Shown piece by piece: positions 39,148 through 47,921 of a stretch of 64,000 nucleotides of DNA. How positions within the stretch are numbered: position 1 is the first letter of the stretch; each line of letters starts with the position of its first letter. The notes below the pieces were generated by a model, which worked only from the letters and a program-made list of their open reading frames with translations, made no database searches and was not told the origin of the DNA. The translations under genes and the position numbers were made by a program. Source of the stretch: Chlamydia sp. 04-14 (GTDB lineage: Bacteria > Chlamydiota > Chlamydiia > Chlamydiales > Chlamydiaceae); NCBI RefSeq assembly GCF_036632095.1, contig NZ_JAPYKW010000001.1:186001-250000 (forward strand). The letters run 5' to 3'.

Positions 39148-40113
39148 TTAATTAGTTATGTGAAAAGATAATTTTAATTTATGGCCAGAATGTCCATTCA
39201 AAAAAGTTTTTGAATCCATTTTCCCCTTGCCCTCAGGCTGGATTTCTCGTAAACAAATAGCCCCTTCAGCACATGCGATAAGAAGTTCTTGGTTATCTGA
39301 TACGATAATATCCCCAGGATTGCCATAAATACCCTTGTTAGAGACAAGAGAAGCCTTACGAATAACCAAACGTTTTTCTGGTTTATCTTGATAAGAGTAG
39401 AGCGTCCAGGCGCCGGGAGACGGTGTAACACCTCGTATTTGAGCATACACCTTATCAGCAGGACGATCCCAAAGAACAAACCCCTCTTCCTTGGATAGCT
39501 TAGGAGCTATCGACGCCTTGGACGAATCTTGAGGCGTATGAGAAATTGTTCCGTTAGAGATCTGCTGTAAAGTTTTTATTAGAATTTCTCCCCCCTGAGC
39601 AGCTAAAGCTTCTGCAAGCTCTCCAGCTGTCATATCGGGGCCTACAGGGACATAAGATATACCAGCGATATCCCCGGTATCCATGCCTGCATCCATGCGA
39701 ATTACAGTATTTCCAGATTGTGTAACGCCATCCATAATACAACGCTGTATAGGGGCCGCACCACGATATGCCGGCAATAGACCCGCGTGCAAATTATAAC
39801 AACCGTATTTCGGGATATCTAAAACTACCTGACGTAAGATGGCTCCGTAAGCAACAACAATAAAAACATCAGCTTCAAAAGCTTTTAGCTGTTCAATAAA
39901 TTGCGGATCTGAGGCTTTTTCGGGTTGTAAAAGAGGAATATTCTTAGATAAGGCCAATGTTTTAACAGGAGAAGGAATAGGTTGTGAGGAACGTTTTTGA
40001 GGCTTATCCACACGAGTAACAACACCTATAACATTAACGTCGTGGTGTAATAAATCTTCCAAAACTGTAGCGGCAAACTGTGGAGTGCCGAAATAAACAA
40101 CCTTAAGACTCAA
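39148..40113 (-). CDS. fmt: methionyl-tRNA formyltransferase
   Basis: About 321 residues. It formylates initiator Met-tRNA using 10-formyl-THF. The catalytic region has the Asn-His-Asp set: [20 protein letters not shown] and [11 protein letters not shown]. The start is TTG at 40113 (or 40116), because AAGGAAGGAG lies six bases upstream and no ATG fits; upstream in-frame ATGs are deep inside lpxA. The gene overlaps the end of lpxA by 11 bases, so coupling is likely. The C-terminal tRNA-binding domain (about 210-320) is complete. Confidence 0.93.
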   Translation of the reverse strand: MSLKVVYFGTPQFAATVLEDLLHHDVNVIGVVTRVDKPQKRSSQPIPSPVKTLALSKNIPLLQPEKASDPQFIEQLKAFEADVFIVVAYGAILRQVVLDIPKYGCYNLHAGLLPAYRGAAPIQRCIMDGVTQSGNTVIRMDAGMDTGDIAGISYVPVGPDMTAGELAEALAAQGGEILIKTLQQISNGTISHTPQDSSKASIAPKLSKEEGFVLWDRPADKVYAQIRGVTPSPGAWTLYSYQDKPEKRLVIRKASLVSNKGIYGNPGDIIVSDNQELLIACAEGAICLREIQPEGKGKMDSKTFLNGHSGHKLKLSFHITN

Positions 40114-40942
40114 CAAGAGCTCCTTCCTTCTCCACATTCTCCTCTTGTAGAGCATCCTTGTCAGCCCCACGCTCTATCCCACGCTTACTCGGATTCTGAC
40201 AAAAATGAATGAAATTTTGAACTTCAGGAATATGGCCGTATTCTTCTTGAGCTTCTAATAAAGATTCAGAAAAGCTATCTCCAGAACGGTAAACTTTTTT
40301 AAACACCTTAATCAAAGCTAAACGCGTATCAAAAGAAACCTGTCGTCTTTGTAAACCAACCTTATTGATCCCACCTAATTGGTATGGATTCCCAGTGCCT
40401 ATAGTATACGGAGGAATATCTCTTCGGACACCACTTAAAGCCCCAACCATAGCATGTGCACCAATACGAACAAATTGATGAACACCTACCATTCCACCAA
40501 TAATTGCATAATCCTCTACAGTAACATGACCAGCTAATTGCGCGTGGTTACTCAAAATCACATAACTTCCAATTGTACAGTTATGAGCTACATGTGCCCA
40601 GGGCATGATAAGACAATTATTTCCTATAGAAACTGTCGTCCCTTCAAAAGTAGATGAGGTTATAATAGCAAATTCTCGAATCTCGCAATTTTCCCCTATA
40701 GTAACATAGGTTTTCTCCCCACGATATTTTAAATCCTGAGGTTTATTACCAATCATTGCGGACGGCCATATCGTTGTTCCCTTGCCTACAGTAGTGTGTC
40801 CATCAATATAAGCATATGATTTAACAACTACATCATCACAAAGGGTCACCGTAGATTTGATAACAACATACGGCTCAATAACAACATTCTTTCCGATTTT
40901 AGCCCCGGGTTCGATAATTGCTGTTGGGTGAATGTTCGTCAT
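40103..40942 (-). CDS. lpxA: UDP-N-acetylglucosamine acyltransferase
   Basis: 279 residues. It catalyses the first step of lipid A synthesis, transfer of a fatty acid to UDP-GlcNAc. Left-handed beta-helix hexapeptide repeats run through about residues 1-190. The catalytic histidine lies in [15 protein letters not shown], and [20 protein letters not shown] is the family signature. The C-terminal helical part (about 195-279) is longer than in E. coli LpxA (262). Confidence 0.96.
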   Translation of the reverse strand: MTNIHPTAIIEPGAKIGKNVVIEPYVVIKSTVTLCDDVVVKSYAYIDGHTTVGKGTTIWPSAMIGNKPQDLKYRGEKTYVTIGENCEIREFAIITSSTFEGTTVSIGNNCLIMPWAHVAHNCTIGSYVILSNHAQLAGHVTVEDYAIIGGMVGVHQFVRIGAHAMVGALSGVRRDIPPYTIGTGNPYQLGGINKVGLQRRQVSFDTRLALIKVFKKVYRSGDSFSESLLEAQEEYGHIPEVQNFIHFCQNPSKRGIERGADKDALQEENVEKEGALVES

Positions 40943-40951
40943 ACGTCTCCG

Positions 40952-41416
40952 TTAATCTAAAGATTCCTTGTCTACAAGAGCAAAGCTCAATTCTCCCTCG
41001 GCAGCAACCTGAGAACCCACACAAGCTCGTGCCGAAGCTTTTCCTCCCTTCGACGAAATCAATGAAAATTCAGCGCTCAATGTAAGAATATCGCCAGGCC
41101 TAACTGCCTGACGGAACTTCGCTTTTTGTATTCCCAAAAACAAAGCCAACCTTTTATTTCTGTCGTTTTCTAAAACCAAGCCCAGCAAAATTCCAGCTGC
41201 TTGCGCTAAAGATTCTAATATTAACACTCCAGGCATAATGGGTGCTTCAGGGAAATGCCCTACAAAAAAAGGCTCGTTTATCGTTACATTTTTTTGTGCA
41301 ACAATGGATCGTTTCTCTAAATCATAAGACAACACCTTATCCACAAGCAAAAAAGGATAACGATGTGGAAGTAAGTTTAATAATTCTCGTAATTTAATTA
41401 CAGGCGCCTCTTTCAT
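40952..41416 (-). CDS. fabZ: 3-hydroxyacyl-ACP dehydratase FabZ
   Basis: 154-residue hotdog protein. The active-site His is in [14 protein letters not shown] and the Glu is in [23 protein letters not shown]. Role: dehydration step of fatty acid elongation. Its position between lpxC and lpxA is the common arrangement that balances fatty acid and lipid A synthesis, which share hydroxyacyl-ACP. Confidence 0.96.
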   Translation of the reverse strand: MKEAPVIKLRELLNLLPHRYPFLLVDKVLSYDLEKRSIVAQKNVTINEPFFVGHFPEAPIMPGVLILESLAQAAGILLGLVLENDRNKRLALFLGIQKAKFRQAVRPGDILTLSAEFSLISSKGGKASARACVGSQVAAEGELSFALVDKESLD

Positions 41417-41430
41417 CTATCACTCATTTC

Positions 41431-42273
41431 TTAGGGTTGTAGCACTTCTAAAATCTTTCTACCCAAGGCAATGTTCGAGGAATGGCCTGATCCTACAGCA
41501 ACAATATGAGCAACAAAAGGTCTGCCTACCAAAGATAGATCCCCTATCAAATCTAAAATTTTATGCCGTACAGGCTCATCTGAAAATCGTAATTGCCCAA
41601 GGCTGATAACACCGTCATCTTTAAAAACCACAGCATTTTCTAAACATCCCCCTCTAATCAAACCCCTGTCCATCAAAAAACAGAGTTCATTATATAGAGC
41701 AAATGTTCTGCAAGGAGCAATCTCCTTTCGAAAAGACTCTTCCGTAATAACGAAAGAACGATACTGCGTTCCAATAGTAGGACTTTGAGGGTAGTGCAAA
41801 GTGTAAGAAATCTTTAACTCGTCGCAAGGAAATGCAGCCAGAAAAGTATCTTGGGTTTGATAGTACACAGGCTGAGATAGTCTCGCAATGGGAACTTTAT
41901 CATTCTGTATACAAATACCAGCATCATCTATGAGCTGCATAAAAACATGAGAACTCCCATCCCCTATCGGAATTTCCTCTTCACTACAACGAACAATGAC
42001 ATTGTCAATATTACTCGAACGCAAAGCAGCCATAAGATGCTCAACAGTAGCAATAACAGAATCGCCCGAAGATAATGTAGTACTACGACCTGTATTGCAT
42101 ACATGAGGGAGGAGTGCAGGAATATGTTCTCCTAAAAGATCAGAACGGCAAAAGACTATGCCGGTATTTTCTTTGGCAGGTTCTAAAGTTAAGGTCGCTG
42201 ATTTTCCAAAGTGAATTCCTACACCTGAATAACGTACTTCGCGCTTTAACGTTCTTTGAGCTCGTTCTAACAT
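41431..42273 (-). CDS. lpxC: UDP-3-O-acyl-N-acetylglucosamine deacetylase
   Basis: 280 residues. Zn-dependent committed step of lipid A synthesis. Zinc-binding His residues are in ATVEHLMAAL and VRHKILDLIGD, with the acid in the same segment; SGHSSNIALGRK near the end contains the third conserved His. The ATG at 42273 is preferred; the longest frame starts at TTG 42288. AGG lies seven bases upstream. Confidence 0.95.
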   Translation of the reverse strand: MLERAQRTLKREVRYSGVGIHFGKSATLTLEPAKENTGIVFCRSDLLGEHIPALLPHVCNTGRSTTLSSGDSVIATVEHLMAALRSSNIDNVIVRCSEEEIPIGDGSSHVFMQLIDDAGICIQNDKVPIARLSQPVYYQTQDTFLAAFPCDELKISYTLHYPQSPTIGTQYRSFVITEESFRKEIAPCRTFALYNELCFLMDRGLIRGGCLENAVVFKDDGVISLGQLRFSDEPVRHKILDLIGDLSLVGRPFVAHIVAVGSGHSSNIALGRKILEVLQP

Positions 42274-42302
42274 GCAAAAACCTGACAAAGAGTGTTCGTA
42301 TA

Positions 42303-43928
42303 TTATCCTTTTTCTTTTTTAGCAAGCAAGCGATATCCAAAATAACAACCAATATACCCTAGAGATAGTAAAGAGACGAAAATCAAAGGGAAATCTCCCC
42401 AAAATGCATATAAAGTAGGATAATTTTGAAGAGGAAGAACTACTTGTAAAACTCCTGGAGAGGCTTTCCGAGAATGAGTCTCATAAGGAAGCATTTTTAT
42501 TATTCTTCCTAATGCATCTGCAGCCACAGTGATACCGGTATGACAAGAACGAACACAAGGCAACCCTAATTCCTGATTTCGTAAAATACCGTGATAGAAA
42601 TGCACTTGTGGCAACCTTGATGAAGGATACCATCCGTCATTAGTTAAATTTACAAGAAGCCTTGCTCCCTCTCGCTTATAATTGCGTAATAGCATTCCAA
42701 AAGTTTCTTCATAACAGATGGAAACTCCCATCCGCGGTAAATTTTTTACCTCTATAACTCCGGAACGTCCCCCAGGTATACGCTGACAAGATAATGCATA
42801 TTCTGGGAAATATTTCTTACAAACCGACCAACCGAACTTGCCTCCGGGAATATATTCTCCCCCGGGAACCAAAACACGCTTATCATATCCAACTAACTCA
42901 CCATGTTGAGAGATACACTCTGCAGAATTATACAGATGCAGTTTAGAATCTAGTTCTTCCCAACGCTCTAAACCCATAAGAATAGGGCAATTAAAGTGGT
43001 TCGAAAGAGCTTGCATCCAATCTATATTCGCCAACAGCTCGTCTTTATGTTTAAAATGCGTCAACGGAGAAAGTATCACCTGACTATCGTCATAAGGATA
43101 GACTTTTCTGTCTCTTCCAAAGGGAACAGAAACCTCAGGGAAAATAAGGAGATCTACGGGTTTTCGTACAATAGAAGAAAGGCTAACAAGCCTTTGCCAA
43201 GCCATTGCTGGAGATCCTGACCAAGGCCCCTCTAAAAGAGTTGAGGTCGCTGGCTGTATAACAGCAATGCGGAGACTTTCCTCTTTTGAAAAAGAATTTT
43301 TGAGATATTCATAATGCAGCCCCCCTAAAATATAGGGGAAAAGAAAACATCCCAACCAAGCTAGTCGCGCAAAACGCTTTCCTAATAACAACTGATAGAA
43401 ACTAATTCCTGTAGCTACTATGACAAAACTTTCTCCTGACCAGCCAAAAAAACCTCCAAATTGGCGTCCATAAGCATTCGCGGTAATTGGCCAACCTAAA
43501 TAGTCCAATGACATTCCTGAACAGAGAAAATAAAATCTCACCATTTCGATGGCTACCCATAAACCAGGTAAACACCAAAGGATTTTCACATGTTTTTTGC
43601 GTACCACATAAAACAATAAGCAAGAAAAAGCTGTAAACAGCAATGCCAACAAACTAATTAACACGGCCCAAACAACATAAATAAACTTCCCAACGTATAA
43701 ATCTGAGAGCATCCAAGAAAAATGCACGCCATTTATCGTGACAGACCAAAAAAATAATAGAGAGATCAGCTGTCTCCAAGATAGGGAGGGATTCTTTTGA
43801 GGTTCTAGACTATACCACAAAAAACCATAACCAGTGGCGCTCCCCAATAGAGAGAAAAACCAACTCAAATCAGGTTGGGCAAAAGCTATGAAAATCCAGG
43901 AACAAAGAAAACTAAGAATTCTGAACAA
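42303..43928 (-). CDS. lnt: apolipoprotein N-acyltransferase
   Basis: 541-residue inner-membrane enzyme that adds the third acyl chain to lipoproteins. Six or more N-terminal helices occupy about residues 5-205, then a nitrilase domain with the triad Glu265 (LIFPEVSVPF), Lys350 (VGYDKRVLVPGGEY) and Cys405 (GVSICYEETFG). A final helix is near 510-530. It serves the many lipoproteins of this organism, several of which are encoded nearby (bamD-like, lptE-like, mip). In chlamydial annotations it is called cutE. Confidence 0.95.
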   Translation of the reverse strand: MFRILSFLCSWIFIAFAQPDLSWFFSLLGSATGYGFLWYSLEPQKNPSLSWRQLISLLFFWSVTINGVHFSWMLSDLYVGKFIYVVWAVLISLLALLFTAFSCLLFYVVRKKHVKILWCLPGLWVAIEMVRFYFLCSGMSLDYLGWPITANAYGRQFGGFFGWSGESFVIVATGISFYQLLLGKRFARLAWLGCFLFPYILGGLHYEYLKNSFSKEESLRIAVIQPATSTLLEGPWSGSPAMAWQRLVSLSSIVRKPVDLLIFPEVSVPFGRDRKVYPYDDSQVILSPLTHFKHKDELLANIDWMQALSNHFNCPILMGLERWEELDSKLHLYNSAECISQHGELVGYDKRVLVPGGEYIPGGKFGWSVCKKYFPEYALSCQRIPGGRSGVIEVKNLPRMGVSICYEETFGMLLRNYKREGARLLVNLTNDGWYPSSRLPQVHFYHGILRNQELGLPCVRSCHTGITVAADALGRIIKMLPYETHSRKASPGVLQVVLPLQNYPTLYAFWGDFPLIFVSLLSLGYIGCYFGYRLLAKKEKG

Positions 43929-43935
43929 AACGTTC

Positions 43936-44406
43936 CTATTTATTCATATTCAATCGAGATTGTCTGCGCTGATCAGCTTCATCGTATCGGCGTTTTTCTT
44001 CAGGAGTTTCTGGAACAACCTGATGAACAGGGGTAGGAACGTTATTCTCGTCTACTGAAACAAACGTAAAGTAGGCGGAGGTAATATGGCGTCTTTCCTG
44101 CTTATAAATGTTTTCTGCCCATACTTTAACCCCAACTTCTAATGAGGTCTTCCATGTACGATTAACGGCAGCCTTACAAATTAGATTTTCTCCCATATAG
44201 GCAGGGGCATAAAAACACAAAGCATCCACAAAAGCAGTTACGCAAATTCTTTCAGTATGTCTTTCTGCAACTACAAGAGCTAAACGATCCAGCAAACTCA
44301 TTAATAAACCACCAAATACGGTGTTATTTGCGTTTAGATCGTTTGGGAAAATTTTATAGATATGACCGTCGATACAACTGAAAGATACGGGCTTTTTCTT
44401 AAGCAT
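43936..44406 (-). CDS. acyl-CoA thioesterase, YciA/hotdog family
   Basis: 156 residues. A hotdog fold with the active-site region [19 protein letters not shown] and the strand [17 protein letters not shown]. The ATG at 44406 follows AGGGG; the longer frame to 44430 starts with TTG. The last 25 residues are a charged, Arg-rich tail ([17 protein letters not shown]). Expected to hydrolyse acyl-CoA thioesters in the cytoplasm. Its promoter contains a perfect 16-base palindrome. Confidence 0.85.
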   Translation of the reverse strand: MLKKKPVSFSCIDGHIYKIFPNDLNANNTVFGGLLMSLLDRLALVVAERHTERICVTAFVDALCFYAPAYMGENLICKAAVNRTWKTSLEVGVKVWAENIYKQERRHITSAYFTFVSVDENNVPTPVHQVVPETPEEKRRYDEADQRRQSRLNMNK

Positions 44407-44450
44407 TAAAATTCCCCTGGGAAGAGACAACGCTTCCTACTTTTTGTTGG

Positions 44451-44479
44451 ATAGTATCTTTAGGCCTAAAGAAAATCAA
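44451..44479 (-). promoter_or_regulatory. candidate promoter with embedded palindromic operator
   Basis: On the minus strand TTGATT (44479-44474) and TACTAT (44456-44451) have a 17-base spacer. The spacer contains the perfect 16-base palindrome TCTTTAGGCCTAAAGA (44457-44472). A dimeric repressor bound there would block polymerase. It lies about 45 bases upstream of the thioesterase start. Confidence 0.55.
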
Positions 44480-44563
44480 GAGATTACTTGAAATGACATT
44501 TTTATTTCTTTAATAACTCGAACTTTAAAGATTTCAAATAAACTTTTATAAATCAGATTTGTT

Positions 44564-45313
44564 CTATAACCCTATAAACGGATTATTGACCTGAGTAAAG
44601 CCAGTGCCTTTCTGCCGGTGCTTAATTTCGTGTCTTATAGAAAATAGTAAATCTGCATCAAAATCCATTTTAGATGCCCACTGTAGGTACGAAAGGGGGA
44701 TTTCTGAAAAACAACGTCCTTTATGTTTACCTAAAGGCATGTACTTCATCTTTATTGGTTTTGACAACATCTGCTTAAGCTGCTCTATAGTTCGAAAACG
44801 CTTACAGAAATGTTTGAAAATATTGATGTTAATCTCCACATCTTTCATAGCGCGATGATTCCCATCATAAGGGACATTGAAATGTACAGCTAAAGCTTCT
44901 AGTGAATTGTTAGGACTATCTCCATACTCCTTTGCCAATCTCAAAGTATCAATAATACAATACTTAGATAGGAAGCTCTCTCCTACTCTCTCAGCTTCTT
45001 GAGTTAAGACTTGCAGATCAAATCCCACGCTATGTCCAACTATATAGTCTCCTTCTTTCAAAAAAGACTTAATTTTTGGAAATACCTCAGCAATCCTGGG
45101 CTGATCTTTTAACATTGCATCAGAAATATGATGTATTCTTTGTGATTCCGCTGAAATCACGCGGTCAGGATTGATCAGAGTCTCCATGGAATCAATCACA
45201 TTATCAAAAGTGAAACGCATTGCAGCAAATTCAATAATACGATCTTTTTTTACATCCAACCCAGTCATTTCACAATCTAGGCAAACAAAAACCGTATCTT
45301 TTAGTAAAGTCAT
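44564..45313 (-). CDS. dnaQ: DnaQ-like 3'-5' exonuclease
   Basis: 249 residues. A DEDDh exonuclease domain covers residues 1-170: VCLDCEMTGLDVKKDRIIEF, GHSVGFDLQVLTQEAE and HRAMKDVEINI. The extra C-terminal 70 residues contain LGKHKGRCFSEIPLSYLQW, a motif of the DUF3820 type seen in some exonucleases. It may proofread for DnaE or act in RNA or DNA trimming. Chlamydia has a second dnaQ gene elsewhere as I remember, so this is the one usually numbered 2. Confidence 0.87.
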   Translation of the reverse strand: MTLLKDTVFVCLDCEMTGLDVKKDRIIEFAAMRFTFDNVIDSMETLINPDRVISAESQRIHHISDAMLKDQPRIAEVFPKIKSFLKEGDYIVGHSVGFDLQVLTQEAERVGESFLSKYCIIDTLRLAKEYGDSPNNSLEALAVHFNVPYDGNHRAMKDVEININIFKHFCKRFRTIEQLKQMLSKPIKMKYMPLGKHKGRCFSEIPLSYLQWASKMDFDADLLFSIRHEIKHRQKGTGFTQVNNPFIGL

Positions 45314-45322
45314 GACTCTCTT

Positions 45323-45784
45323 TTATTCCTTCAGCAATTTTAACAATATCGATGGTGAGGCATCTATGCTCACCTCTCTTTGAGAAGTAATTAGCTCATT
45401 AATCTGGATCTGTATCATCTCTCGAAATCGCGGTAGCGTTATCTTCTCGGGCCATTCTATACACAAAACATCGTCTTCTTCAGCATCCTGAAAAAGACCT
45501 TGTTGATTTTCTCCGATAGTATCTATTCGATAGAAATCATAGTGGCAGATTCTTTGCGGCTCACTACCATACACATGTAAAAGAGAAAACGAAGGACTAG
45601 CGACTTCTTGAGCCAAAGCATCCCCCAAATATCCTTGTACAACGCCGCGCACAAATTCTGTTTTCCCTGCACCATAGTCACCAAACAATAACAAAACAAC
45701 TCCTTGAGGAAGTATTTTGCCAAGTTCGATACCTATATCTACAGTTTCTTGAGCAGAATTGGTTACTCTTCTGTATCTACCCAT
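45323..45784 (-). CDS. tsaE: tRNA threonylcarbamoyladenosine biosynthesis ATPase TsaE
   Basis: 153 residues. P-loop GDYGAGKT at 35-42, then the family strand ASPSFSLLHVY and the acid-rich IEWPEK near residue 110. It is the ATPase of the TsaBDE complex that makes t6A37 in tRNA. Its start overlaps the end of the upstream hypothetical gene by 22 bases. Formerly called yjeE. Confidence 0.93.
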   Translation of the reverse strand: MGRYRRVTNSAQETVDIGIELGKILPQGVVLLLFGDYGAGKTEFVRGVVQGYLGDALAQEVASPSFSLLHVYGSEPQRICHYDFYRIDTIGENQQGLFQDAEEDDVLCIEWPEKITLPRFREMIQIQINELITSQREVSIDASPSILLKLLKE

Positions 45785-46479
45785 TGACTAATATATACAT
45801 GAAAGGCTGTGTCATCCGCCAAGCTTTCTACAAACTCAGCAATTTTGTCTTCCACGAGAGCGTCTTGTAATAAAGATAAGAAAGTACCTTCCAATTGGAA
45901 CTTATTTTGATTTTGCACTTCTTCCAAAGTCATAGGCCGCAGATATGCAGAAGTAAAATCTTCTATAAGCGCAGGCAAGCTATGGAATAGTTTCCCCGTA
46001 ATAGCAGAGGCAAAAACAGTTTTAACAATTGGCTCTTTAGGAGGAGCTATGTATTCTTTGATCATACTTGGATCATCGGATACAAGGAAACGTTTTACAC
46101 GAACACCGCTTTGGCGCTCTGTATTCTGAGGACACGAGGACAACCAATCATAAATAGCGTCTTGAGGATCGGCAAACACGTTATCAGCAAATACTTTCCC
46201 AGTGAAAGGACAAATGTAGATTCTTTTTGTGTGTTCGTTAACCTCTGGTTTCCCGGAACAAATCTGTATCTCTGTTTCACGCCAAATCTTTTTGTCTTCC
46301 TCAAGAATTCGAATAGCATCTTCTGGAGTTTTAAAAATGATTTTGTCGCGAACGAAAACCACAGGATTTATATTTAGAGCTTGTTCTAGATAAAATAGAT
46401 ACGTGGCCAACAATTCTGGTGCTTTTTGTTTTCCCAAAAACTGGAGAAGTTTCTGCTTGATACTTCCAGAAATATTCAT
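45763..46479 (-). CDS. Chlamydia-conserved hypothetical protein (possibly DUF2709)
   Basis: 238 residues. I do not recognise a catalytic family; I believe chlamydial proteins at this place are grouped as DUF2709. Two similar short units can be seen: ICPFTGKVFADNVFADPQDAI (about 88-108) and VFASAITGKLFHSLPALIEDF (about 155-175), which suggests internal duplication. No membrane segment. ATG at 46479 is preferred because AAAGGG is six bases before it; the ATG at 46485 has no room. It overlaps tsaE. Confidence 0.78.
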   Translation of the reverse strand: MNISGSIKQKLLQFLGKQKAPELLATYLFYLEQALNINPVVFVRDKIIFKTPEDAIRILEEDKKIWRETEIQICSGKPEVNEHTKRIYICPFTGKVFADNVFADPQDAIYDWLSSCPQNTERQSGVRVKRFLVSDDPSMIKEYIAPPKEPIVKTVFASAITGKLFHSLPALIEDFTSAYLRPMTLEEVQNQNKFQLEGTFLSLLQDALVEDKIAEFVESLADDTAFHVYISQWVDTEE

Positions 46480-46913
46480 GCTCATCCCTTTTTCAGCTAA
46501 TGAAGCAAATTAAAAGTTTTCCTGGTTTACTGAAGAAAAATTATTTTCTAAAATAATAAACTCAAGAATAGTTTAGCACTGTTTCACATTAAATCAACCA
46601 TACTAGCATAACACGAGAATTATGTTGAACATAAAGCTACTAGCCCGTTGTAACGCACAAAAAAAATAAATTGATTGCTCGCAATAAAATTAAAGAACTG
46701 TGTTACTGAATGGTATTTCAAGACTATGGCTGGGGCATTTTATTGAACATGCCGGATTAAAACTAGCGAAACCCAAGAGAATATTAGAAAATAATTTTTA
46801 TTATTTAGAGTTTTAAAACCGTAACGTTAATATTCTCAAGTTAAACACCTACATCACGGCTCTTATATTCTTGCAATGTATGAATAAAAGTTATTGCATA
46901 TCCGAAAAATCGT
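46480..46913. other. 434-base spacer with no convincing gene
   Basis: AT-rich spacer upstream of the DUF2709-like gene. It holds that gene's promoter candidate, a short inverted repeat ATTGC/GCAAT at about 46675-46686, and a 38-codon GTG-started plus-strand frame (46700-46816) with no ribosome binding site. It could be the remains of a lost gene. Confidence 0.5.
46570..46597 (-). promoter_or_regulatory. candidate promoter of the DUF2709-like gene and tsaE
   Basis: On the minus strand TTGATT (46597-46592) and TAAACT (46575-46570) have a 16-base spacer, about 90 bases before the start. Confidence 0.45.
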
Positions 46914-47045
46914 TTATTTTTGTCCTCTATTAACACACCCGCTAGGATCTACTGTGTAAGTCCCAGAACCTTTGTTGACTGTCACACAAGCATCTAAAGT
47001 AGATAAACAACATCCTAAACATAAAGCTACAAATAATAATCTCAT
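46914..47045 (-). CDS. 43-residue exported Cys-containing peptide
   Basis: Starts MRLLFVALCLGCCLSTLDAC, a short signal peptide with a Leu-Phe-Ala core followed by cysteines at positions 9, 12, 13, 20 and 37. LDAC (17-20) could serve as an imperfect lipobox, so it may be a tiny lipoprotein or a disulfide-bonded periplasmic peptide. The tail is GSGTYTVDPSGCVNRG. The ribosome binding site GGAGG lies six bases before the ATG. The ATG directly follows the stop of the upstream 51-codon gene. No known family recognised. Confidence 0.68.
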   Translation of the reverse strand: MRLLFVALCLGCCLSTLDACVTVNKGSGTYTVDPSGCVNRGQK

Positions 47046-47201
47046 CTAATCCTCCATTTTAAATGTTTTATCGAACATATCAAAAGCCTCCTGAAGCTTG
47101 GGATGTTCGTTTGCATGCTCCTTTAGAAAAAGTTTTATCTTTTCTAGATTTTGAAAGAATTGTTTCATGTTCTCAGAAGTTTCATATTGTTCCGTTTCCA
47201 T
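47046..47201 (-). CDS. 51-residue acidic helical protein
   Basis: Reads METEQYETSENMKQFFQN, then a single long charged helix (LEKIKLFLKEHANEHPKL, QEAFDMFDKTFKMED). No membrane segment, no cysteine. A clear AAGGA precedes the ATG by about five bases. Its last codons contain the ribosome binding site of the next gene, and the stop TAG abuts the next ATG, so the two are translationally coupled. It is too short for gene-finder cut-offs. Function unknown. Confidence 0.68.
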   Translation of the reverse strand: METEQYETSENMKQFFQNLEKIKLFLKEHANEHPKLQEAFDMFDKTFKMED

Positions 47202-47487
47202 AACATTCCTTAAAAATTTTCAGGCTTAAAACCGTCTCTACTAGACTCTCAAAGCATTTCAAATCAAATGATTAAAAACAAGTAGAAGATCTTAATGAAT
47301 ATGAACAACCCAAACAGGGACGTGTAAAGGGTTTTTCTAACATGAGGATCTTTCATAGGCATAGTCAAATAGTCTCTGATTATCCTTGGTGAGGAATATC
47401 GAAAATAGATAAGAGATTCCTATCTTTTCCTTTGAAAAAGTTTCTGAATTGTGTTTTTTTTAACCTATGTCTACAATCTGCCTTCAT
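47202..47487. other. intergenic region between the micro-operon and tRNA-Leu
   Basis: 286 bases between divergent units. The tRNA promoter is clear; the promoter for the minus-strand micro-operon is not. A weak pair TTGATT/TAGTAG (spacer 18) lies at about 47261-47234 upstream of it. I see no ORF. Confidence 0.4.
47449..47477 (+). promoter_or_regulatory. candidate promoter of tRNA-Leu(CAG) and trxA
   Basis: TTGTGT (47449-47454) and TACAAT (47472-47477) are separated by exactly 17 bases. The -10 box ends ten bases before the mature tRNA. trxA starts 41 bases after the tRNA end with no terminator between, so both may be on one transcript. Confidence 0.65.
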
Positions 47488-47571
47488 GCAGCTATGGCGG
47501 AACCGGTAGACGCGCTAGATTCAGGTTCTAGTGAGCTTAAGCTCATGGAAGTTCAAGTCTTCTTAGCTGCA
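47488..47571 (+). tRNA. tRNA-Leu(CAG)
   Basis: 84-base cloverleaf. Acceptor GCAGCTA pairs with TAGCTGC, discriminator A. The anticodon stem CTAGA/TCTAG encloses TTCAGGT, anticodon CAG. The class II variable arm is GAGCTTAAGCTC and the T-loop GTTCAAGTC. CCA is not encoded. Confidence 0.96.
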
Positions 47572-47612
47572 AGTAAAATTCAAAACGAATACCCCGAACT
47601 TATTGGAGAATT

Positions 47613-47921
47613 ATGGTCAAAGTCGTATCTGCTGAAAATTTCAATTCCTTCATCGCCACGGGCCTAGTACTTATAGATTTTTTTGCTGAATGGTGTGGGC
47701 CTTGCAAAATGCTAACCCCCGTATTGGAAAGTCTTGCAACAGAAGTCCCCTCAGTGCTCATTGGAAAAGTAAACATAGATGACCATCCTGCACCAGCAGA
47801 ACAGTATGGTGTTTCTTCAATTCCTACTCTAATTCTATTTAAAGATGGAAAAGAGGTCGATCGTGTAGTCGGACTAAAAGACAAGGATTCTTTGATTAAG
47901 CTAATTAATCAGCACTCTTAA
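47613..47921 (+). CDS. trxA: thioredoxin
   Basis: 102 residues. The redox site WCGPC is at 27-31, and the cis-proline region is SSIPTLILFKDG. It reduces cytoplasmic disulfides, including ribonucleotide reductase. It lies just downstream of tRNA-Leu and its stop overlaps the stop of the convergent methyltransferase by four bases. Confidence 0.97.
   Translation: MVKVVSAENFNSFIATGLVLIDFFAEWCGPCKMLTPVLESLATEVPSVLIGKVNIDDHPAPAEQYGVSSIPTLILFKDGKEVDRVVGLKDKDSLIKLINQHS

Noticed and set aside
46700..46816. GTG-started 38-codon plus-strand frame
   Set aside because: No ribosome binding site, no recognisable sequence, and the frame lies in an AT-rich spacer; at most a gene remnant.
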